Shown: positions 1 through 8,268 of the stretch, piece after piece
Layout: the number at the start of each line of letters is the position of its first letter
How positions within the stretch are numbered: the stretch's first letter is position 1
Assembly (NCBI RefSeq): GCF_900105735.1
Contig: NZ_LT629793.1
Location: 2,666,001 to 2,730,000, forward strand
DNA: 64,000 bases
Reading direction: 5' to 3'
DNA from: Pseudomonas yamanorum
Lineage (GTDB): Bacteria; Pseudomonadota; Gammaproteobacteria; Pseudomonadales; Pseudomonadaceae
The notes under the pieces: model-generated
The model's input: only the letters and a program-made list of their open reading frames with translations
Database searches by the model: none
Told to the model about the DNA's origin: nothing
Made by a program: the position numbers and the translations under genes

Positions 1-683
1 GTGCAGGCAACCCTGTCGGGACACTCGTCGGCGGCGTGTTGACTGGCGTCGGCACCACCCTTGATAAGTCGAGTGGCTACGTCAATCCGGCAACCACGGC
101 CCCGCAATCGGGTCTGCCTGAGCTGGTCGGTGGCCTCGTCGCCAACGTCGGCAACGGGCTGAACATCGGCAACACCAATGGCACTGTCAGTGCTGCGGGC
201 GTAACCGGTGGTGCCGTGGGCAACACCGTCGCGTCCCTCGGCACCCTGATTGGCGGCAATGGCGTAGCCAACACCGGCGCCACGGCTCCGGTCGCGGGTC
301 TGGCGACCAATGTCGGCGCCGCACTGAACCCAGTGACGACGGGCGTTACCGGGCTGACCCAAAACATCGGCACCAGCACGGGTATCGGTGCACCGGTGAA
401 CGGCCTGGTGACCCAAGTCGGCGGCGCAGTCAGCGGTCTGGGCACCAACCTGACGGCAGCCAATGCCAACCCGATCACCAACGCCGTAGGCGGTACCCTG
501 AATGCAGTGGGTAATACTGTCGGCTCGGTGGGCGGCTTGGTCACCGGAGGTACCAGCAGTAGCGGTGGCGGCCTGCTCGGCGGCTTGAACGTGGGTGCCA
601 GCGCATCCGCCGGAGGCACTGCAAACACAAACACCGGTGGAGGCCTGGGCGGCTTGCTCGGCGGGCTGACCGGCAAAAAATAG
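1..683 (+). CDS. Glycine-rich repetitive protein, C-terminal part (5' end outside window)
   Basis: The reading frame is open from base 3 and ends at a TAG before base 684; its composition (Gly, Val, Thr, Asn, Ala, Leu) is the same up to the window edge, so the true start lies upstream. The sequence is a loose repeat of units such as VGNTVASLG, VAGLATNVG and VGNTVGSVGGLV, and it ends in Gly-rich GGLGGLLGGLTGKK. There are no Cys, no hydrophobic membrane segment and no enzyme motif. Proteins of this make-up are often annotated in Pseudomonas as collagen-like triple-helix repeat proteins, although strict Gly-X-Y periodicity is not seen. It sits just before a two-partner-secretion pore gene and could be its exported partner or a separate surface protein; this is inference from position only. 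Confidence 0.6.
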   Translation, partial: AGNPVGTLVGGVLTGVGTTLDKSSGYVNPATTAPQSGLPELVGGLVANVGNGLNIGNTNGTVSAAGVTGGAVGNTVASLGTLIGGNGVANTGATAPVAGLATNVGAALNPVTTGVTGLTQNIGTSTGIGAPVNGLVTQVGGAVSGLGTNLTAANANPITNAVGGTLNAVGNTVGSVGGLVTGGTSSSGGGLLGGLNVGASASAGGTANTNTGGGLGGLLGGLTGKK

Positions 684-734
684 AATTGCACCTGGCCATT
701 AGACGGCCTCCCCTCCAGCGCCTACGCTTGGTTG

Positions 735-769
735 AGACGAGAGATTCCAATGAGTCTCTCGTCTTTTTT
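735..769 (+). terminator. Rho-independent terminator after the Gly-rich gene
   Basis: A perfect 10-bp stem AGACGAGAGA / TCTCTCGTCT (735-744 and 755-764) with a 10-base loop is followed by a T-run at 764-769. It separates the Gly-rich gene from the TpsB gene, so the two are probably not one simple transcript. Confidence 0.85.
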
Positions 770-858
770 ATTGGCCAGTGAAAGGCCCTCCCGAACCGCG
801 CCCCAGAGCCCGGCGGGAATCCGCGAAACGCTGCTGCAGTTTGACCATGGAGTGTCCT

Positions 859-2544
859 ATGCGCGCCTTGACGCCTTTGTTTCTACTCACCCTGATTGCT
901 GCCAGTGTCCACGCCGAGACCCTGCCCAGCTTCCTCAACAGCAACGACACCATTCGCAACCTGCCGGTGCCCAACCTCCCCGCCGACGCCTATCGCCCGG
1001 TCACGCCGCAGACCCAGTTGCCCGAGCCGGCCGCCACCCAGAACCAGCCGCTGTTGATGGACACCAAAGTGACCATCCGCAAGCTGCAAATCGACGGCGG
1101 CACGATCTATCCACTCAAGGACGTGGCCCAGGTTTTCGAGCCGCTGATTGGCCACGAAACCACCCTCGCCCAACTGATCGAAGCCACCCGCGGCATCACC
1201 CGCCGCTACCAGCAGGACGGCTACCTGTTGTCTTACGCCTACCTGCCCGACCAGCGCTTCGAAAATGGCTTGGTGCACGTGGTGCTGGTGGAGGGCTACA
1301 TCAAGGATTACAACGTGCAGGGCGACATCGGCTCAGTCTCGGCCTACGTCGACAAGCTGGCGGCCAAGCTGCTGGGTGAACGCCCGCTGACCCGCAAGAC
1401 CTTCGAGCGCTACACCACGCTGATGGGGCGTATCCCGGGTGTGACGTTGCAGGCACAAGTGCCGCCACCCGGCACCACCGATGGCGGCACGCACATGCAG
1501 ATCCAGGCCAGCCGCAAACCGTTCACCACCAGCATGAGCCTGGACGAAGACAACCGTAGCGGCACGCAGGCGCTGCTGGCCGCCACCAGTAACTCCCAGA
1601 CCTCGATGGGCGAGCAATTGAGCCTCAGTGGCCTGTTCCCGCCGGGCAAGGATGATGAGCATTACTACCGCCTGGGCTACAGCCAGTTCATCAATGCCGA
1701 AGGCAGCCAGTTGGTACTCAACGCTGAACGCTACCGCGCCGACCCCAACAGCAACGTACAACTGGACGGTGGCTTTGAGCTCAAGCCGCACCAGGCGATT
1801 GACCGCTACTCCATCGGCCTGTCTCACCCCTTGATTGCCTCCCCCACGGAGTCATTGACCCTTGGCACGCGCCTTTACGCGGTGGACCAAACTACCCGCT
1901 ATCAACTCGTGGGTTACCCGCTGCGCTTCGACGTGGAAACCGACCTGCGAGCCCTCGCGTTCGAGGGCGACTGGCGCAAGTCCGACGACCGCCAGCTGCG
2001 GATTCTCAGCGCCGGGCTCTACCAGGGAATCAACGGCCTGGGGGCACGCACCCACAGCGATATCGAAGGCACGCAGCCGGACCTGGAATTCTTCCGCCTG
2101 CGTCTGTCGGGGGTGCAAAGCAACAAGTTCTTCGACCACTGGCAAGGCGTGGCATCGGGTGCCTTCTACTGGAGCAACGACACCCTGCCCGACAGCGAAC
2201 GCGCGACATTCGGCGGGCAGAATTTCGGGCGTGGTTATCCGGATGACCAGGGCTCGGGCGACAAGGGTTGGGGCGTGGCGTATGAGGTCAACTACAGCTT
2301 CAACCGCAGTGGCGAGTGGGTAAAAATCCTGCAGCCGTATGTGGTGCTGGACAAGGCCAAGACCTGGTTCAACGAGCTGCCGGTCAAGGGCAACAACATG
2401 TCATCGGCGGCGGTGGGCCTGCGCTTCGGGGATAACAAGTACTACAACATTGCGCTGGAAGCGGCCAAGCCGATGTCGGACATCGCCCTGGACAGCTTCA
2501 ATCGGCGGCCGCGGTATACGCTGAGTTTCAGCTACCAACTCTGA
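859..2544 (+). CDS. ShlB/FhaC/HecB-type two-partner secretion pore (TpsB)
   Basis: Predicted outer-membrane TpsB transporter of 561 residues, an Omp85-superfamily barrel that secretes a TpsA partner. The start at 859 is chosen because GGAG lies 6 bases upstream and gives a clean signal peptide (MRALTPLFLLTLIAASVHA); an in-frame ATG at 847 lacks this. After the leader comes a Pro-rich linker, then a POTRA-like domain at about 65-150 (VTIRKLQIDGG, YQQDGYLLSYAYLP), then a long barrel region ending in an aromatic-rich C-terminus (YTLSFSYQL), as expected for an outer-membrane protein. The motif GRGYPDD near residue 460 fits the conserved VRGY-type loop of Omp85 proteins. No classical TpsA with a haemagglutinin secretion domain is visible; the only upstream candidate is the Gly-rich protein. 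Confidence 0.85.
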   Translation: MRALTPLFLLTLIAASVHAETLPSFLNSNDTIRNLPVPNLPADAYRPVTPQTQLPEPAATQNQPLLMDTKVTIRKLQIDGGTIYPLKDVAQVFEPLIGHETTLAQLIEATRGITRRYQQDGYLLSYAYLPDQRFENGLVHVVLVEGYIKDYNVQGDIGSVSAYVDKLAAKLLGERPLTRKTFERYTTLMGRIPGVTLQAQVPPPGTTDGGTHMQIQASRKPFTTSMSLDEDNRSGTQALLAATSNSQTSMGEQLSLSGLFPPGKDDEHYYRLGYSQFINAEGSQLVLNAERYRADPNSNVQLDGGFELKPHQAIDRYSIGLSHPLIASPTESLTLGTRLYAVDQTTRYQLVGYPLRFDVETDLRALAFEGDWRKSDDRQLRILSAGLYQGINGLGARTHSDIEGTQPDLEFFRLRLSGVQSNKFFDHWQGVASGAFYWSNDTLPDSERATFGGQNFGRGYPDDQGSGDKGWGVAYEVNYSFNRSGEWVKILQPYVVLDKAKTWFNELPVKGNNMSSAAVGLRFGDNKYYNIALEAAKPMSDIALDSFNRRPRYTLSFSYQL

Positions 2545-2551
2545 CCCCTGG

Positions 2552-2646
2552 AGGAGCGAGCTTGCTCGCGAAGAGCGTCCAGACAACGCGGGGAACCAGA
2601 CTGCCCGCGTTATCGTTGACGTTTTTCGCGAGCAAGCTCGCTCCTA
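2552..2646. repeat. REPIN (inverted pair of REP sequences, GAGCGAGCTTGCTCGCGAA type)
   Basis: GAGCGAGCTTGCTCGCGAA near 2553 is matched by its reverse complement TTCGCGAGCAAGCTCGCTC ending near 2643, giving two head-to-head REP units around a spacer of about 50 bases. It fills the gap between the convergent TpsB and receiver genes and slightly overlaps the stop of the latter. Confidence 0.85.
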
Positions 2647-3051
2647 CATCAGTCTGATTTTCGGGATGGGGAAGAGGTTGTTGAGGGTGTCGATCAGGCG
2701 CACCAGATAGATCGGCTTGCGAAACAGGTCCAGCACCTGCAAGCGCAGCATGTCGCTGACATCATCCATCTCGGCATGGCCAGACATGACGATCACCGGC
2801 AGGTGCTGGCGAGCGGTGTGTTCGCGCAGGCGCTTGATCAAGGAAATACCACTCTCCTCGGGCATGCGCAGGTCGGTGATCACCAGGGCGATATCGGGGT
2901 GCAGGGTCAGCTCCTGCAAAGCGAAGGTGACCGAGGTGGCGGTAAAACAGACAAAGCCCTCATTCTCCAGCGACTCCGCCAGTTCAATAAGGGCGTCCTC
3001 TTCGTCATCCACCAAAAGGATTTGTTGCCGGGGAGACAAAGAGGCGTTCAT
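2644..3051 (-). CDS. Single-domain response regulator (receiver only)
   Basis: A stand-alone receiver domain of 135 residues. The acidic pair is in ILLVDDEED, the phospho-acceptor Asp in LVITDLRMP, the conserved Ser/Thr in VIVMSGHAE and the Lys in DLFRKPI. There is no output domain, so it must act through a partner, for example as a phospho-relay or adaptor protein. I chose the ATG at 3051 because the domain begins at once after it; a GTG at 3096 would add 15 residues unlike a receiver, and neither has a strong ribosome site. It lies between the TpsB gene and flp, on the flp strand. A link to control of the tad locus is plausible but inferred from position. Confidence 0.8.
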   Translation of the reverse strand: MNASLSPRQQILLVDDEEDALIELAESLENEGFVCFTATSVTFALQELTLHPDIALVITDLRMPEESGISLIKRLREHTARQHLPVIVMSGHAEMDDVSDMLRLQVLDLFRKPIYLVRLIDTLNNLFPIPKIRLM

Positions 3052-3118
3052 GGGAAAATGCCTGATACGCAATAGATCATTCAGCGGAACCTGCACGTGC
3101 TTGCGCGAGGACCAGGGG

Positions 3119-3310
3119 TCAGGTGTGAATGGCAGCCTGTATCGCAGTAAAGACGCCGGTTATCGCCGTCCGGATGGGTGTAATAAAAGCAGCCAGCGCC
3201 ACCGCAACCATCGCCGCTACCAGAGCATACTCGATACCCGACGCGCCCTCTTTCGAATAGAAAAAAACCTGGACTTTGATGAAACCCATGCGAATAAGAT
3301 CAAGGAACAT
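3119..3310 (-). CDS. flp: Flp-type (type IVb) pilin
   Basis: Major pilin of the Tad (tight adherence) pilus, 63 residues. The prepilin site is KEG|ASGIEYALVAAMVAVAL: cleavage after Gly leaves Glu at +5 and Tyr at +6, the hallmark of Flp pilins, followed by about 20 hydrophobic residues. The leader of about 21 residues is basic/hydrophobic. The start at 3310 follows AAGGAG at good spacing; a longer start at 3355 is less likely. The C-terminal part after the helix is very short, as is normal for Flp proteins. The gene is divergent from rcpC, separated by 315 bases, and would be processed by FppA (11971-12456) and exported by the RcpA/TadABC machine encoded in the same locus. Confidence 0.93.
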   Translation of the reverse strand: MFLDLIRMGFIKVQVFFYSKEGASGIEYALVAAMVAVALAAFITPIRTAITGVFTAIQAAIHT

Positions 3311-3625
3311 AATGACTTCTCCTTTGCGCCAACGGCGCTGGTATCGCGGCATCACAAAAATGATTTCGGTGTGCCACTAGAGCATTGTCAACAAACCCCA
3401 TACCAACAACTGTAAGAACTGATTAATCACAAAGTATTAGTCGGCGGGCTGACGCCAAAAATCCAACTTTTGCAGAGGTTCTGGAGATATTTTTCGCCCG
3501 GTAATGGCGTTTTGTCCTAGCTGAACTACCTTCAAATAGCGAAATAGTTAGAAGCTCGAAGCGATCCGAATACGCAGGCATTAGTAGGAAAGCGCAGTGG
3601 ATGCAGCAGGAAAGGGAGAGCCTTC
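3311..3625. promoter_or_regulatory. Divergent control region between flp and rcpC
   Basis: A 315-base AT-richer gap with no convincing ORF. On the flp strand there is a perfect TTGACA -35 box at 3386-3391 followed after 17 bases by a poor -10 (CGAAAT). Towards rcpC there is TAGTAGGAAAG at 3582-3592, an exact match to a site upstream of pprB. The rcpC ribosome site AAAGGGAG lies just before 3626. Promoter roles are inferred. Confidence 0.5.
3582..3592 (+). promoter_or_regulatory. TAGTAGGAAAG motif shared with the pprB upstream region
   Basis: Eleven bases identical to the minus-strand sequence at 11944-11954 upstream of pprB. It lies 33 bases before the rcpC start. PprB is known to activate tad genes in P. 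aeruginosa, so this is a candidate binding site; no footprint or motif data are used here. Confidence 0.3.
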
Positions 3626-4558
3626 ATGAACAGTCGGATTAGCTTGATCCTCGCCGGGCTGCTATTGGTAGGTGCACTGATTGCAGGCTACTGGGGCCTG
3701 GTTCTCAGCCGCCCTGCCCCTGTCCCCCCGCCCGTGGCCCAATCACCTGAAGTGGTGCAGCCCGTCACCGAAGACCAGACACGCCAACCGGTGGTGGTCC
3801 TGGCCCATGACGTTGCACCTTTTGTTGAGCTCACCGCCGCCGACCTGGTCCTGGAAAGACTGCGCACCGTACCTGCCGGCAGCCTGACCCGCCTCGACCA
3901 GGCCGTGGGCAAAGTCCCTTGGCGGCCGCTGTCGGCCGGTACCTGGCTGACGGAGGAAAGCTTCAACCCCGGCGGCACCCTGGCGCGGATGATCCGTCCC
4001 AACGAGCGCGCCCTCGCCGTAGCGGTGGATGAAGTGATCGGTGCCGGCGGGCAACTGACCCCGGGCGATTATGTGGACGTCCTGCTCTTCCTGCGTCAGG
4101 AAGGCGGCAACCCGCAGCAGTCTGCACAAGTCATCGTGCCCGCCTTGCGTCTGCTGAGTGTGGGCGACCAATTGGGGCTGACCAACGATGGCCAGCCAGG
4201 CTCTGTACCACCGACCACCGCGGATGAAAAACTCAAGGCACAACAGAGTCGTGCCAGCGCACGTACGGTCGTCCTCGCCGTACCGGAGCAGCTCATGAGC
4301 CGGCTGATGCTCGCCGCCCAATCCGGCGTATTGCGCCTGGCCGTACGCAGCGCCGACGAACAATTGCTGAGCCAGTACTGGGCCGGTGAAACGGAGTCCG
4401 CGATCAACCTGGAAAACACCAAGCGCGATCTCTATCAGTTCAACCAACTGTCCTTCAGCCCGGTGCCCCTCAACAGCATCGGCCCAGCCAATGGCGCTCC
4501 AAAACGCTCGGGGGTCGAGGTAATACGCGGCAACCAGGTGACTCAACAAACGCCCTGA
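3626..4558 (+). CDS. rcpC: Flp pilus assembly protein RcpC/CpaB
   Basis: 310-residue inner-membrane-anchored periplasmic protein of the Tad secretion system, thought to help the secretin RcpA. An N-terminal membrane anchor (about residues 5-28, LILAGLLLVGALIAGYWGL) is followed by a Pro-rich spacer, then a SAF-like domain from about residue 50 to 115 (VVVLAHDVAPFVELTAADL, SAGTWLTEE) and a CpaB/RcpC C-terminal domain with AVDEVIGAGGQLTPGDYVDV. A good AAAGGGAG ribosome site precedes the start. It is the first gene of the rcpC-rcpA-tadZ-tadA-tadB-tadC-tadD run, and the rcpA gene follows after 20 bases. Confidence 0.92.
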   Translation: MNSRISLILAGLLLVGALIAGYWGLVLSRPAPVPPPVAQSPEVVQPVTEDQTRQPVVVLAHDVAPFVELTAADLVLERLRTVPAGSLTRLDQAVGKVPWRPLSAGTWLTEESFNPGGTLARMIRPNERALAVAVDEVIGAGGQLTPGDYVDVLLFLRQEGGNPQQSAQVIVPALRLLSVGDQLGLTNDGQPGSVPPTTADEKLKAQQSRASARTVVLAVPEQLMSRLMLAAQSGVLRLAVRSADEQLLSQYWAGETESAINLENTKRDLYQFNQLSFSPVPLNSIGPANGAPKRSGVEVIRGNQVTQQTP

Positions 4559-4578
4559 AAGAGCTAAGGATGCCTTGA

Positions 4579-5802
4579 ATGAGCAGTCGTTCCGTGTGGT
4601 TTTTTTCACGAGTACTCTGGGGTCTCTTCGCCTTGAGCCTGCCTGTCGAGGTGGCGCTGGCGGCGTCCGGCAACTGCACAGGCCTGGGCCAACTGCCGGC
4701 GGTACTGGAGTTGGGTGAAGGCGCTCAACAGGCGATCCAATCGCCGGTACCGATTACGCGGCTGGCCATTGGCGATCCAAAAGTGGCCGACGTGCAGGTC
4801 AATGGCAACCAGGCGTTCCTGCTCACTGGCGTCGCCTCCGGCACCACCAGCCTGATGGTCTGGACGGCCTGTTCCAGCAGCCCGCGCCAGAGCATGGTGT
4901 TTGTCCAGGGCAAGGCCACGTCGGCCCTGACCAGTCTGGCCCTGTCGCCGTCCGATGACCCGACGTTGCCCAGCCAGGTGCAAACCGACATCCGCTTTGT
5001 GGAAGTGAGCCGCACCAAACTCAAGGAAGCCAGTACCTCGATCTTTGGCCGGGGCGGCAACTTTTTGTTCGGCGCCCCCAACAATGTCGCCAACGCGGCG
5101 GCCACGGGATTTCGCGGACTGCCGGTGAACAATGACACCTTCAACATCGGCTTCGGCGGTGGCCGTGTCTCGGCCATGATCAACGCCCTGGAAAGCAGTG
5201 GGTTTGCCTACACCCTGGCCCGTCCGAGCCTGGTGGCGCTCAGCGGGCAAAGTGCAACCTTCCTCGCCGGTGGTGAAGTACCAATCCCGGTGCCCAGCAG
5301 CGGCAGCAACACCATCTCCATCGAATACAAAGAGTTCGGCATCCGCCTGACCCTGACCCCGACCGTCATCGACCATGGGCGAATTTCCCTGAAGGTCGCG
5401 CCAGAGGTCAGTGAGCTGGACTACAGCAACGCAGTCACTATCCAGGGTATCTCGGTGCCAGCACTGACGGTCCGGCGCACCGACACCAGCATCTCCCTGG
5501 CCGACGGCGAAAGCTTCGTGATCAGCGGCCTGATCAGCACCAACAACACCTCAAGCGTCAGCAAATTCCCCGGCCTGGGGGACATCCCGATCCTCGGTGC
5601 GTTCTTTCGCGACTCCAACGTCAGCCGCCAGGAAAAAGAGCTGCTTATGATCGTCACCCCGCACCTGGTACAGCCGCTGGCCGCCAACGCCAAGCTGCCC
5701 TCATTGCCGGGTGAAAAACTGCGCAATTACGACCCGAACTGGTACCGCCTGTATTTCCTCGAAAACGGTAATTTCGACCGCCGCAGTGGACTGTCCGAAT
5801 GA
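4579..5802 (+). CDS. rcpA: Tad secretin RcpA/CpaC
   Basis: 407-residue outer-membrane secretin that forms the exit pore for the Flp pilus. It starts with a signal peptide (to about residue 31, VALAASG), followed by the pilus-formation N-terminal domain (LPAVLELGEGAQQAIQSPV, DPKVADVQVNG) and the secretin domain from about residue 190 to 375. Secretin hallmarks are the inner lip VPIPVPSSG and the end motif FPGLGDIPILGAFFRD followed by KELLMIVTPHLV. The ribosome site TAAGGA lies upstream of 4579. Its stop overlaps the tadZ start by four bases (ATGA), showing translational coupling. Confidence 0.94.
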   Translation: MSSRSVWFFSRVLWGLFALSLPVEVALAASGNCTGLGQLPAVLELGEGAQQAIQSPVPITRLAIGDPKVADVQVNGNQAFLLTGVASGTTSLMVWTACSSSPRQSMVFVQGKATSALTSLALSPSDDPTLPSQVQTDIRFVEVSRTKLKEASTSIFGRGGNFLFGAPNNVANAAATGFRGLPVNNDTFNIGFGGGRVSAMINALESSGFAYTLARPSLVALSGQSATFLAGGEVPIPVPSSGSNTISIEYKEFGIRLTLTPTVIDHGRISLKVAPEVSELDYSNAVTIQGISVPALTVRRTDTSISLADGESFVISGLISTNNTSSVSKFPGLGDIPILGAFFRDSNVSRQEKELLMIVTPHLVQPLAANAKLPSLPGEKLRNYDPNWYRLYFLENGNFDRRSGLSE

Positions 5803-6989
5803 GCGAAAGCCTGAGCCAGACCTTTTTGGCAATTACCCGCAACACCACGGATCTGGAATGGCTTCAGGGGGCGCTTGCGCCCTTGGGACAGGTGGTCAGC
5901 GCCGGCGCCGGCAGCCTCGATGAACTGCTGGCACTGGTGGACGTGACGTTTGCCAACCTGGTGTTTATTGGCCTGGACCGTGAACACGTGACCACCCAGT
6001 GCGCCCTGATCGAAGGCGCCCTGGAGGCCAAGCCTCTGCTTGCCATCGTGGCCTTGGGCGATGGCATGGACAACCAGCTTGTGCTGAACGCGATGCGTGC
6101 CGGTGCGCGGGATTTCGTCGCCTACGGCTCGCGCGCCAGTGAGGTTGCCGGCCTGGTTCGGCGCCTGAGCAAACGCTTGCCGGCCGTTACCCCGAATGCC
6201 CACTTGGGCGGGCTGACCGTACTCTACGGCACCCAAGGCAATGCCGACGGTGCGCTGATCGCCAGCCACCTGGCGTTGGTGGTGCAAAAAAGCGGGCAGC
6301 AAACGTTGTTGCTCGACCTGGGCCTGCCTCTCGCTGACAGCCTGGCGCTGCTGGGGCTGGAAAGCTCTTTCCATTTCGGCGATGCCCTGCGCCACTTGCG
6401 ACGCCTGGACTCCACCCTGATCAACAGCGCCTTCACCTCGGCCGAAGCCGGCCTGCGCATTCTCGCCTATCACAATAACGATGAGCCGCTGGACCGCACC
6501 AGTGCAGCTGAGCTGTACATGTTGCTCAGTGCCCTGCGCCAGCACTTCCAGCACATCGTGGTGAACCTGACCGGCCAACCCGACAGCGAAGCCTTGCGCA
6601 CCTTTGTCAGCCATTGCGACAAACTATTGTGGTGTACCGACCAAAGCGTACCGGACTGCCGCCGTAACCTGGCGGTACTCAACCTGTGGCGAGAAAAAGG
6701 CATGAAGCTGGACCATGCCCGGCTGCTGGTCGACCGCTACCTCAAGGGTGCCGCCCCCGACTCGGAAGCGCTGGGCAAAAGCTTCGGGCTGGAAGTGATC
6801 GCCGTATTGCCCTGGAGCCCGGAAGTTCGCCTGAGTGCCAAAAACCAGGCGCAAACCTTATTCTCGCTGGCCCCGCGGGAAAGCCTGACGCAAGCGCTGC
6901 GTGCCTTGGGCGAGCGCCTGGCAAAACGCTCCGAAGGCCTGGAAAAACCCTCCACCAACTGGCTTAACCGCCTTCTGAGGACCAAATGA
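5799..6989 (+). CDS. tadZ: TadZ/CpaE-like pilus localisation protein with degenerate nucleotide site
   Basis: 396-residue MinD/ParA-related protein that places the Tad machine at the pole in other bacteria. The N-terminal 130 residues look like an atypical receiver domain, and the ParA-like part starts near residue 140. Where a deviant Walker A (KGGxGKT/S) would be expected the sequence is YGTQGNADGALIAS, lacking both Lys residues, although later parts of the fold (LLLDLGLPLADSLALLGL, VNLTGQPD) are kept. It therefore probably binds nucleotide weakly or not at all. It overlaps rcpA and tadA by four bases each. The family assignment rests on position as well as sequence. Confidence 0.85.
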   Translation: MSESLSQTFLAITRNTTDLEWLQGALAPLGQVVSAGAGSLDELLALVDVTFANLVFIGLDREHVTTQCALIEGALEAKPLLAIVALGDGMDNQLVLNAMRAGARDFVAYGSRASEVAGLVRRLSKRLPAVTPNAHLGGLTVLYGTQGNADGALIASHLALVVQKSGQQTLLLDLGLPLADSLALLGLESSFHFGDALRHLRRLDSTLINSAFTSAEAGLRILAYHNNDEPLDRTSAAELYMLLSALRQHFQHIVVNLTGQPDSEALRTFVSHCDKLLWCTDQSVPDCRRNLAVLNLWREKGMKLDHARLLVDRYLKGAAPDSEALGKSFGLEVIAVLPWSPEVRLSAKNQAQTLFSLAPRESLTQALRALGERLAKRSEGLEKPSTNWLNRLLRTK

Positions 6990-8257
6990 ACGGCGAGAAG
7001 CTGTTTGGCGTTACCCCGCGCGGTAGCGCCGGCAACACCGATCATGACGGCCTGAAACTGGTGCTGCATCGCTACATCATCGATGCCATCGAAGAGTCGG
7101 GAAAAAACCTCCTGGAGAGCTCACGCCAATCCCTGGCGCAGTTTGTGATCGACAAGGTCGCCGAATACATCACACGTATGCACCTGGCGATTTCCCGCTA
7201 CGAGATGGAACGCCTGGCAGAAGAGATCGTCGATGAACTGACCGGTTTCGGCCCGCTGGAAGTACTGCTGCGGGACCCGACGGTCACTGAGATCCTGGTC
7301 AACGGCCCGCATCGGGTGTTCGTCGAGCGCGATGGCCTGCTGCAACAAAGTGATTTGCGCTTCATTGACGACCACCATGTGGAGCGGGTAATGCAGCGCA
7401 TCCTAGCGCCCCTGGGACGCCGGCTGGATGAGTCGTCGCCGATGGTGGATGCGCGCCTGCCCGATGGCAGCCGGGTCAATGCGATCATCCCGCCGATTGC
7501 CCTGGACGGCCCCTGCCTGTCGATTCGAAAGTTTCGCAAAGACATGCTGAAGAGCAGCGACCTGGTAGCCATGCAAACCATCGACCAAGGGATTTTCGAA
7601 TTCTTCCAGGACGCCGTCGGCAAGCGCTGCAACATCCTGATCAGCGGTGGTACCGGCACCGGTAAAACCACACTGCTGAACATTCTCAGCCAGTTGATCA
7701 ACCCTCGCGAGCGCTTGGTCACCATCGAAGACGTGGCCGAGTTGCAGCTGGGCCATCCCCACGTCGTGCGCCTGGAAACCCGGCCGCCCAACGCTGAGGG
7801 CCATGGTGAGGTGAAAGCCAGTGACTTGATCCGCAACGCCCTGCGGATGCGGCCCGACCGGATCATCCTCGGCGAGATCCGGGGCGTGGAAGTCATCGAT
7901 GTGTTGACCGCCATGAACACCGGCCACGACGGATCAATGAGTACCGTCCACGCCAACAATGCCCAGGACGCGTTGCTGCGACTGGAAACCCTGGTGGGTC
8001 TCACCGGGCGGGTGGTGGCGGAAAAAACCCTGCGGCAAATGATTTGCGCGGCCCTGGATGTGGTGATCCAGCTGACGCGCCTGCCCGATGGCCGCCGCTG
8101 TGTCAGCGAAGTGGTGGAAGTGGTGGGCATACGCGAGGACGTGTATGTCACCAATACCCTGTTCCGCCACGACAAGCGCACCGGCTTCGGCTTCCTGCGG
8201 GAAGCCGTCAATCCGGCCGGTGACAAGTTGCGCCAAGAAAGTCACCTGCCGGGTTAG
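6986..8257 (+). CDS. tadA: Tad pilus secretion ATPase TadA/CpaF
   Basis: 423-residue cytoplasmic hexameric ATPase that powers Flp pilus extension (and, in this family, probably retraction). The N-terminal domain is helical, followed by the VirB11/PilB-type core. The Walker A motif GGTGTGKTT has its Lys at 227, the Asp/Glu-rich box is VTIEDVAEL, the Walker B is RPDRIILGEIRG and the His box is GHDGSMSTVHANN. Length and motifs are typical of CpaF. The start overlaps the tadZ stop, and tadB follows after 11 bases with a GGAGG site. Confidence 0.95.
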   Translation: MNGEKLFGVTPRGSAGNTDHDGLKLVLHRYIIDAIEESGKNLLESSRQSLAQFVIDKVAEYITRMHLAISRYEMERLAEEIVDELTGFGPLEVLLRDPTVTEILVNGPHRVFVERDGLLQQSDLRFIDDHHVERVMQRILAPLGRRLDESSPMVDARLPDGSRVNAIIPPIALDGPCLSIRKFRKDMLKSSDLVAMQTIDQGIFEFFQDAVGKRCNILISGGTGTGKTTLLNILSQLINPRERLVTIEDVAELQLGHPHVVRLETRPPNAEGHGEVKASDLIRNALRMRPDRIILGEIRGVEVIDVLTAMNTGHDGSMSTVHANNAQDALLRLETLVGLTGRVVAEKTLRQMICAALDVVIQLTRLPDGRRCVSEVVEVVGIREDVYVTNTLFRHDKRTGFGFLREAVNPAGDKLRQESHLPG

Positions 8258-8268
8258 GAGGCCATCCC

